A stretch of DNA of 64,000 bases from Datura wrightii (Eukaryota > Streptophyta > Magnoliopsida > Solanales > Solanaceae), in the NCBI GenBank assembly GCA_035772735.1, contig JASDFA010000008.1, forward strand, positions 5,190,501 to 5,254,500. The letters run 5' to 3'. Made by a program: the position numbers and the translations under genes. Positions 55,781-64,000 of the stretch are shown one piece after another (within the stretch, counting starts at the first letter, position 1; the number at the start of each line of letters is the position of its first letter). The notes beneath the pieces were generated by a model. That model was given only the letters and a program-made list of their open reading frames with translations. It made no database searches and was not told where the DNA came from.

Positions 55781-57400
55781 ACCTAAAACACATAAACTAC
55801 CCTAGTAACGAAGTACACCATCTCTCCTTTGGTGGAAGACCTCCACCTTCTGTGTTTGGGACTCTTCTTTTAACTTAACCAATATAGGATACTCATCATG
55901 CCTAGCCTTTACCTTGGTCACCAATGAAGATTCTAAACCATTTTGAACAATGACAGTACCATTTGTCGAGTAAACAAGGGAAACCCCTGAACGGGCAAGC
56001 CTATGGACATTATTTGCTAATTCCTTCCTCCCATACTCAACCTGAGACACACTCTCCATGGACAGCCTGCTAAGGGCATCTGCCACTATATTGTCCTTGC
56101 CCGAGTGATAAAGGACGCTCATGTCATAGTCATTGAGAAGCTCCAGCCACCTCCTTTGTCACAAATTAAGGCCCTTTTGTGTGAACACATACTGAAGGCT
56201 CTTGTGGTCCATGAGAAATCCATATGCACCCCATACAAGTAGTGTCTCCAAATCCTCAAGGATAAAACCACTACCGCCAACTCGAGACCATGTGTTGGAT
56301 AATTCTTCTCATGAGTCTTAAGATTTCTAGAGGCATACGCAATAACTTTTCCATGCTGCATCAACACATAACCGAGACAAACCCTTGAAGCATTACAATA
56401 CACAATGAATCCATCTGTGCCCTCTAGCAGAGTCAATACTGGGGTTGAACTAAGTCGAGTCTTTAACTCATGAAAACTCTTCTCACAAGCATTTGACCAC
56501 TGAAACTTAACCTTCTTCTAGGTCAACTTAGACCACGATGCTGCAATGGACGAAAATCCCTCAACAAACCTCCTATACTAGCCAGCTAAACCCAAGAAGG
56601 TCCTGATCCCGATATCCAAAGATCTTACTGATCTAGGAAAATTCTTCACCGCCTCTATCTGTTGCGAGCCCCCCTACAAACCATTGCTTGCCACTACATG
56701 ACCCAAAAATGCTACTGAGTTCAACTAAAACTCATGCTTAGTGAATTTAGCAAACAACTGGCGATCCTTAAGAGTACGTAGCACAATCCTCAAATAAGCG
56801 GCATGCTCCTCCTTGCTCTGTAAGTATATGAGAATATCGTCTATGAAGACAATCACGAACATATCCAACTACGACTTGAACATCCTGTTCATCAAATCCC
56901 TAAAAGTTGCAGGAGCATTTTTTAGTCCAAAAGACATAACTACAAAGTCATAGTGACCGTATTGAGTCTTGAAAGCTGTCTTTGGAATGTGACTCTCTAT
57001 CTCAGAGCTGATGATAGCCGGATTTGAGGTTTATCTTTGAGAAGCAATTAGCACTGTGAAGTTGGTCAAACAAATCATCAATCCTGGGGAGGGGACACTT
57101 GTTCATTATTGTGATCTTTTTCAACTTCCCATAATCAATGCCCATTCTAAGGAAACTCTCCTTCTTCCAAACAAATAGAAGTAGTGCACCCTATGGGTAT
57201 TTACTAGGCCTAATGAAATCCTTGTCTTATCTTAAACTACTCTTTCAACTCCTTTAGCTCAGATGGGGCCATTCTATAAGGATGAATAGATATAGGATGC
57301 GTATTAGGGAGAAGGTTGATACCAAACTCAATCTCCTACTCGAGAGTGACTCCTTGTAGATAATGTAGAAACACCTCCAGATACTCACACTCTATAGGGA
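55781..57400 (-). pseudogene. pol: H reverse transcriptase and RNase H
   Basis: Minus strand: CPLPRIDDLFDQL, KSGYHQL, KTAFKTQYGHYDFVVMSFGL, VFIDDILIYLQSKEEHAAYL (about 56830-56865), FLGHVVASNG, FVEGFSSIAAS, then RNase H VYCNASRVCLGYVLMQHGKV (usual YCDAS has Asn for Asp), THGLELAVVVLSLRIWRHYL, LYHSGKDNIVADALSRLSME. Many stops and shifts; the loss of the RNase H Asp is visible directly. Confidence 0.82.
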
Positions 57401-57560
57401 ATGGCTAAAGAGTCGAGGTCTCGCACTTAATATCCTTAACCCGGACTACATTGTACACACAACCTTTTGAAATTATATTCCTAGCATTGAGATAGGAAAC
57501 AAAACGGCCTACAGGCACAGTTTAACTACCTTTTCATTCTAGGACTGGCTCACTCGAATG
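57401..57560 (-). pseudogene. pol: H protease-RT linker fragment
   Basis: Minus strand shows a decayed version of the linker (about VGRFVSYLNARN, then the RT approach). It continues upstream of solo LTR I at 59801. Little more can be read. Confidence 0.45.
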
Positions 57561-57565
57561 TCAGA
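57561..57565. repeat. Target-site duplication of I, left copy (TCAGA)
   Basis: Matches TCAGA at 59796-59800. Confidence 0.82.
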
Positions 57566-59795
57566 TGTTATACTTTGAAAGCCCTAAGATCATACCCAGG
57601 ATTTGGAATGAAGAAAACAGGATTTTCTGCACCAGGTCACATAATGAGTCTTCCTGTGACCCGTCAGGCTGACCATGAGTCGCTAAGTGATTCATGTTGA
57701 GGAAGTGCGACTTGTTGGAAAATTTTCAACTTAGGATGACCATGGGTGTGACCAAGAGCCATGGTTAGCTCCTTGAGTTAGGTCACCCGTGGTCAAGGGC
57801 AGTTGAAGGATGAAGGAAAGGCCGATAGTGTACCTCATGACTAGACACCACGATTCGTTAGGTGAGTCGTGGTCAGCTATTGGTTAAGGATTAAACGTTT
57901 TGGGTAGCGGTGGTAAGGAGAGGTGACCAAGAGTCATGTTTACCAGTGACGAATCATTAGGTCTCTCATGGGGACCATTTGAGGAAACATGGCCAGAGTA
58001 CTTGACTACTGTGGTGCTACTCGTGGTCAGAGGCAATGACTCGTCTAGTCCCTTGTTGGGACTGGCAGTCAGTTTTTCTCTGCAAATTCTGTAAAGGCCT
58101 TTTCGTAATTCCTATGATCCTAAGGCATAAAGTACATCATTTTAAGCTATGATTAGTGAGTTTTAAGAGGGCTAAGATCACTAAGATATTCCTATTCATG
58201 CATGAAAGTGTAGAAGTCTAGAGAGGTGATCAAGCTAAATTTCTTCCAAGTTCTTCTCAATTCCTCCTTGGGCAATCAGAGAAATTGTAGAATCAGATTC
58301 TCTAAGGTATGTACGGTTATGTATGGGTGAAATTGTTCATACACACCAACTCCTCTCTGATTCAAAAATTTTTATTGATAATTCTATGGGGTTTTATCCC
58401 AAATCTTATGAAATCCTTATGATCTATCTATGGGTTAATCTCCTTCATGTATCAATGAATATTTTATGAATCATGGGAATGTTTTATGAATCATGGGAAG
58501 GTTTTACGAATATTTCAAATTACAAACTTATGGATTTAGATTTCTACAAACTATGCCTAATTATGCATGTTCTTATGAAGAATTAAGTTATAATTTCTCT
58601 ATGATCTTGATCTAGAATTGCCCAAGTATGATTTATGCTTTATGATATGAATTGTCTCAAATACTTACTATTGATTTATGAGATGTCAAGTATATATATG
58701 TTTTTCAAGTATGCATGAACTTCATGATTTATGGATTTATGAATTTGGCCGACTCACGGGCCTTACTTTCATGGCTAGGTCACGTATTTCAAGCATGCTT
58801 ATGATTATCATGATTTTAACTAGCCTATGATTCTCATGTATATTATCCTATGAGCGCTATATATATTTTGGGAGTAGTATTTAATACTGAGTAGACCTGG
58901 GGTCCAACCAACCCTGAGTCTCAGAACTACGCGCCAATGTAGCCATGATGGGACCTCCTTTGTGACTTTCCCTTATGCCCAAATGAGCCTTTCATGAGTG
59001 ATATCATGCCTATCTCATGGTTCTACATTTGGCAAGGTATGAACACCCTCCCGACTAGGGGTTTACAGGTCGGGCTCCATGTGTGCTCATATGGGGTATG
59101 TCGGTTATAAGAATCTCCCATTGTTTCTCATGATTTATGTATGGTTATGATTATATACTTTGGTCAAGTCATGTTTATTAAATATTTTCTCTTATGACTA
59201 TGACTATGACTGATTTATGAATGTTTTGAGAACCTTGAGCTTTATGTTCGCATTATGATATTTATGTTATGATCATTTTGTCCTACTCTTATGAACTTTT
59301 GTGTATATTAACTATTTATCTTACTTACCTTGCATACTCAGTACATTCTACGTACTGACCGCGTACTCTATGCTGTATAGTTTCATGATACTGGTTTGAG
59401 GGATCTTTCTCAATAGCATCGTTAGCCCCTGCTCTCATACTCAGACCTGTCCAACTAGCATAGATGAGTCCTCATCCTACGAGGACATTCAATATCCGTG
59501 GTTTTTATGTCTCTCTTCAATTTCAGAGTTGTCGGGTTAGTTGGGGGTGTGGTAACATCAACCCATCATATATGTTAGAGGCTTTCAGACTTTGCATAGT
59601 AATTCGCTTATCCTGTATGATGTGAATTCCAGTTTTGATGTTATGTTGTGTTTCGAATTCAACTATATTTATTATGTTAAACTTTCTATTTTTTATTAAT
59701 CGAGTTAGATGTATGTTCATGCCATGGGTTGACTTGGAGTCTCTCAGTGCTCCTTGTCCCGTGTCTCGATCCGGGCCTATGTTCAGGTCGTGACT
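57566..59795 (+). repeat. Solo LTR I (2230 bp)
   Basis: TGTTATACTTTGAAAGCCC...GGTCGTGACT; the terminal CA has become CT. No internal sequence. TSD TCAGA on both sides. U3 motifs at 57660-58060; GTCCTC/GAGGAC near 59470-59485. Confidence 0.86.
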
Positions 59796-60130
59796 TCAGA
59801 ACTCTACTATATGGGTTCTACAATTTACTGAGGCATAACATGCATTAAACCAATCCATACCAAAGATAACATCAAAATCGGTCATGTACAACTATATTAC
59901 ATCAGCTGAGGTGACTTTTTGAAGGATATTGACAGGGCAATTTCTTTATACCCATCAAGCTATAGCTGACTTACTGACTGGAGTAGAGACTAAGAAGGGT
60001 TCTAATAAGATTTTGGGACTGACTCTGAAATTAATAACAATATAAGGAGTCACAAAATATAAGGTAGTACTTGTATCTAACAATGCATATACATTAAGAC
60101 GGAATATTCATAACATACTAGTGACCACAT
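59796..60130 (-). pseudogene. pol: TSD of I (TCAGA, 59796-59800) and H protease
   Basis: Minus strand after the TSD: MTDFDVIFGMDWFNACYAS at about 59840-59890, the conserved end of chromovirus protease. The upstream active-site stretch is poorly readable. Confidence 0.7.
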
Positions 60131-61400
60131 CTGCAGTGGCCTCCTACTCCTAACAAGATGAGAGGGTGTAAGATTTGTTCTATCACTGACCTCCACCTTA
60201 ACTATTGGATGCACCCTATTGAGTTGAGCGTGTAGTGGAGCAAGTGAATTAGTGGCTGCGTCACTACCTCTACTAGGCCTTGTCTAGCTGAAGAGCAGTC
60301 TCTGAGCAGATGTCCAGGCTTCCCACACCCATAACATGCACCCAAACCCTTTAGGAACTCAATGATGTGCCTCCTTCCACACCTATGGCAAACTAGAATG
60401 CTGGGCTCTCCTGACCTGCTTCCTTGTCCTCTGGGGCCTGATTCTCGACTCCTCTGATCACACCTAGGCTAGATGGAACACTGGCTAATGATGGTGCTAG
60501 GGCTGATGACCTTTGGTAGGACTGCTGACGGTGTCCTCCATCGAACCTCTACTATAATTGTCTGTAACTCCCTATCCTAAAACTCTTGGCCTCTCTCTCC
60601 TTCTCCTTCATCTGATCCTCCTCTATCTGCTAGGCTTATATGATTAATCATGAGATGTCTAGATCACTATTTAGCATAGAAGTCCTGCACTCATTGACCA
60701 ACATGTCTAATACTCCATTCACAAACATGTTTATACAAGCCCTCTGATCTGCAACAATCTTCGGCGCATACTTAGAGAGCCGAGTAAACTCCAAGACATG
60801 CTCTTAGATAGTCCTATGGTAGTGCTTCAAGTTGATCAATTATACAACCTTCGCCTCCCTCAACTCTCTAGTGAAGAGCCTATCCAAGAAGGCAGTCACA
60901 AACTCATCCCAACTCACAGAAACTGCTTCCACTACTCTACCATCCTTCCTCTGGCGGTACCATATTTAAGGAACCCCCTTTATCTAATAAGAGGCTAAAT
61001 TTGCACTCTCCTCTCCCATCACCCATATAATCTGGGTGATCTTCTGTGCCTCCTCAATGAACTCACGCAGGTCCTTATCAAATTTCAACCCCAGAAACTC
61101 CGGTGGATTCATCCTGAGATAGTTTAGAATTTTAAAAACTTCTTCATTTCGATTCTAAGGAATATGGGACACTTCCCGATGATTGACCTGAGTGGTCATT
61201 GCCTGCGCCAACATCTGAAACACCACTCTAAACTCGGTATGAGTGACCTACTTGGGCATAGGATCTGCTGGTGCTGGCGGGCCTTGATGATGCCAGGATC
61301 CATTGCCATTGTCATGGCCATTTCCATTACCATTCCTTACTCCATTCAATTGGCATGGAGGCACATTTATGCAAACGCGTATAACACTATTTAGAAAGAT
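60131..61400 (-). pseudogene. gag: H Gag
   Basis: Minus strand from about 61370: NGNGNGHDNGNG (as in D), VTHTEFRVVFQMLAQAMT, LRMNPPEFLGLKFDKDL, then the capsid core and zinc knuckle CHRCGRRH...CYGCGKPGHLLRDC (about 60295-60395). Several stops. Plus-strand ORFs at 60798 and 61164 are shadows of it. Confidence 0.78.
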
Positions 61401-61573
61401 ATAGAGATACTTCATCGGACGACTTAGATCATTAAAGAAGGGAAATTTCCTAAAATTCCTTGTAGCCTCACTACTATAAGTGTGGCCCGCTTCACACCCG
61501 TGGAAAAGACACTACTCAATGTGCCTTTTAGACAACTTAGGACACACTAAACCTATGGCTCTGATATAGTGTC
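61401..61573 (-). other. H leader and primer-binding site
   Basis: On the minus strand TATATCAGAGCCA (about 61557-61569) follows the LTR end within four bases, matching initiator tRNA-Met TGGTATCAGAGCCA with one or two changes. Confidence 0.72.
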
Positions 61574-62860
61574 TGTCAAGACCCAAGATGGGACCCTAAA
61601 TTGAGACATGGGACCTAGTACCACAAACGACTCCAAGTCGACCCATGTCATAAACATGATAACTAAAGAACAAACATCAAGCGGAATCTAATTAACTAAA
61701 ACATGAATAACTGGAAGTTTGAATAACATAACGCTCATAAAATAGAGTCAACACTCAACAAAGCTGAAAATCTACATAATGTCTGATAAGCCTCTAAACT
61801 ATCTGATGAGCTGATGGGACAACATCCCCAACTAGCTCACTAAATTTTTAAGCGGGGAAACTCTAAAGAGAGGTCCTAATATATATGTATCTATCTTGGT
61901 GTGTAGTTGTGAGACTGGGGAACCTAGGAAATCCAAGCCTACTCGGTGCTAGAAACTATTCCAAAAAACATAAAAAGTGCTCCCATCATTTTTCAATGAA
62001 GTTGAAATCATTATTACATGCATAGTCCAAAATCTGCACATGGGGAGTCTGGCTCCAACAATACAATGAGCTGAATAGGGAGTATAGACTCCAAACCATA
62101 TCGTAAACTAATCTTATAAAATTGAGTTTAATCATGAAAACATGCTTAACCTATGTGGGAATAGCCGAAATCTTAAAATTATGCATACTTGAAATAGAAT
62201 TCATAAATCAAAATCACACATTCATGCATGGGTAAGTTGTAGACACTCATTCCTGCTAGATATCTCATCATACTTGCAATCATGGACCATAATCTTGACT
62301 ATTCATGAAACTTGCATAATTGGATATAATTTCTAAAACTTGAAACCATGAATATATAATCAAAGTGGATATAAAATCTGCCCATACATCTTAACATATG
62401 CTTTGAAACATAAGGGAATTGACCCATAGACATTATAAAGAATTTCATAAAATTGGGTTTAAACCCTATAAGAACATATACTTGAATTAGGACATGAATT
62501 CATGAACTTGAGGAGGAATTTGGGAATGCGAGTGAAATAAAACTATCATTCATAGCCCTACATACCGAGGTAAGCTGATTCTAAACTTGTTTTTGAGAAC
62601 CCAAAAGAATTGGAGAAGAATGAAGGGATTCAAGCTTTATCATCAAAAGGAATTTCTAAACTTTGCATATATAGGAGCTGAATGAATTAGAATAAGTTAA
62701 ACTCCCTGAAACCACTCTTTTCAGGGCTTAAAATGACATTGATTAAGGCTTAGGAGCTTAGGATTTAAGAAAATACATTCAATGATTCATCTAGAAAGAG
62801 ATCACTACCAGTCCTGATGAGGGACTGGACAACTCATTAGGGAAGATAACAGGTTGTCCC
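61574..62860 (-). repeat. H 5' LTR with internal deletion, cut by K
   Basis: TGTCAAGACCC (61574) to about 61850 aligns with 368-645, and 61851-62860 aligns with about 19070-20070; the intervening roughly 630 bp of LTR are deleted. The remaining 5' end lies beyond K. Confidence 0.78.
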
Positions 62861-64000
62861 TGTCATGCCCCACCTTGGGTTGCATGACTAGCACCTGGTG
62901 CCCTACTATGACCTAAACTACTGAGATGACTGAGCCTAAGAACCTCTGGTGCAGGGCTGACTATAACTCTAGAATCAAGAAAACAACGGGCTATATAGCG
63001 GCTGTAAATACAACCCCCGGCCGATAAGGCCTATAGCCACCAGTGAAAATAAACAGCTAACCAGAGACAAAAAATCATAGGGAGTCCTATGCGGTCCGAC
63101 AAGGCCACCAATCAACAACTAAACAGGGCCCCACACGGCCGATACACATAATCTAAAATAGACATGGGTCCCACACGACCGATATCATCTAACCACAGGG
63201 AAGTAACACAATCTGCAAGCCTTTAGGAGTAATAAGATGGTCGGGATCAGGCCCCGACCTACCCATACTGTACAAATGAAAGAAGTAAACCTCTATCACA
63301 CAAACTCCGGAAGAAGGGAGCTGACGACTCTGTACGACTGACTAGAACTATGAGGGACCTGCTCGTCGTCTATCTGCACCTGCAGGCAAGTAATGCAGCG
63401 CCCCAGAATAGGGCGTCAGTACCACAAGTACTGAATTTGTAAGTCATTAACTTTAAATGAATGAAAGTAGGGAATAGAACTGACAATGACTGAAGTAAAG
63501 AAAATGGACTAAATATGACAGAGGTAGTGAACTTAGGGCTAAACATAACTATAATAAAGAGGGTAGGGGTCATACTTGACAAAAGAGGTGTCTTACTATC
63601 TAACTATTTGTAACTAAAGCAAACATAAACCTTATATGGCCCCTATGAGCCGAAAGGTACAATCGCACAAAATAACCAACCTGGGCCGCCATGAGCCCTA
63701 GTGAGTACACCTCATCTATATACCCCTATCCAGGTAATACTGAGTCAACTACCAGCTTTAAGCGTCCTGCCGATCCCCTGGGTCTACAACTGGGCCCGCT
63801 CGACCGTTGACTATAGCTATGTCTGAGTCTGGAGGACTCTTGATACCTACACCCCGGGCGTAGATGCTCGGCGGGGGTGTTTATAAAGCCAACCACAACA
63901 TATGAGTATCTGGATCCCTATCTTCTTCCCTTGAGGACGACATGTCGCTCCGTAGAGCGACGTAATTTCGCCCCTTGCAGGCGGCGACACAGCATTAACC
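62861..64000 (-). repeat. K: LTR of the E family, partial
   Basis: Starts TGTCATGCCCCACCTTGGG, the reverse complement of an E LTR end, and aligns with E's LTR read backwards to the window edge, at clearly lower identity than E's own LTR pair. Left flank GTCCC (62856-62860) is the possible TSD. Whether it is solo or part of a full element is not visible. Confidence 0.78.

Larger units (their letters stand above)
368..64000 (-). mobile_element. Element H: Tekay/Del-like Ty3-gypsy chromovirus hosting the nest (runs off the window)
   Basis: Minus-strand LTR retrotransposon whose parts are scattered by later insertions: 3' LTR 368-799 and 18590-20454, PPT about 20455, chromodomain tail 20700-20903, integrase/RNase H/RT 54715-57560, protease and gag 59801-61400, PBS about 61557-61570, 5' LTR 61574-62860. 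Joining across the flanking TSDs restores collinearity: the LTR reads ...CATAGA/GTATGC... exactly as in other LTRs of the family, and the pol reads on across 54714/20903. Net internal length is about 5.1 kb with LTRs of about 2.3 kb, normal for Tekay/Del. The left flank is TATGT (363-367); the matching right TSD lies outside the window. Confidence 0.82.

Noticed and set aside
1..64000. Host genes, satellite arrays, rRNA, or viral integrations of pararetrovirus type
   Set aside because: No host-like exon series, tandem satellite, rRNA stretch or pararetroviral motif could be recognised; all coding traces fit Ty3/gypsy elements.

Overview
This window is repeat-rich DNA from a flowering-plant nuclear genome, with no host gene that I can find. 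It is a nest of Ty3/gypsy LTR retrotransposons. The markers are LTRs bounded by TG...CA, primer-binding sites matching plant tRNA-Asp and initiator tRNA-Met, plant-type Gag and chromodomain integrases, and 5-bp target-site duplications (TSDs). The families resemble those of Solanaceae, and the Athila-like elements carry an extra ORF resembling the 'putative plant transposon protein' family, so a nightshade-family genome is my best guess (inference). Almost every gene is broken by stops and frameshifts, as expected in old pericentromeric heterochromatin.

I name the elements by letter. H is the host of the nest: a minus-strand Tekay/Del-like chromovirus running from 368 past 64000. It sits next to an older Athila-like LTR/PBS fragment (1-367). 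Its 3' LTR (368-799 plus 18590-20454) is split by minus-strand element X (800-18584, TSD ATAGA). X was later gutted by a deletion. It holds Ath1 (about 3232-18286, plus strand, 5'-truncated), and Ath1's 3' LTR holds Ath2 (7190-16954, TSD TTGGT, nearly intact). H's pol is split by minus-strand element C (20904-54709, TSD CCTAT). C holds a plus-strand double element: D (25554-46503) and G (46504-52642). D's 3' LTR is split by E (31873-41728, TSD ATACT) and by solo LTR F (43064-45588, TSD CCCTA). H's protease region is split by solo LTR I (57566-59795, TSD TCAGA), and H's 5' LTR is cut at 62861 by K, an E-family LTR that runs off the window.

The autonomous-type elements D, E, G and H encode or once encoded gag, then protease, reverse transcriptase, RNase H, integrase and chromodomain. 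All are inactive; D, E and H have each lost the second catalytic Asp of integrase. Ath2 and Ath1 are different. Ath2 has Gag-protease but no reverse transcriptase or integrase. After a gap both carry an extra ORF of about 400 codons, and both copies show a putative intron (596 and 690 bp) ending 5 nt before its ATG. In Ath2 this unit is preceded by a duplicate of the LTR's own GC-rich U3 hairpin. This looks like a separately transcribed, spliced accessory gene in a non-autonomous element, and is the most interesting feature here. C also appears to be gag-only.

TSDs, LTR ends and motifs are read directly from the sequence. Family names rest on recognised motifs, since no database search was possible. 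Ages and functions are inference.
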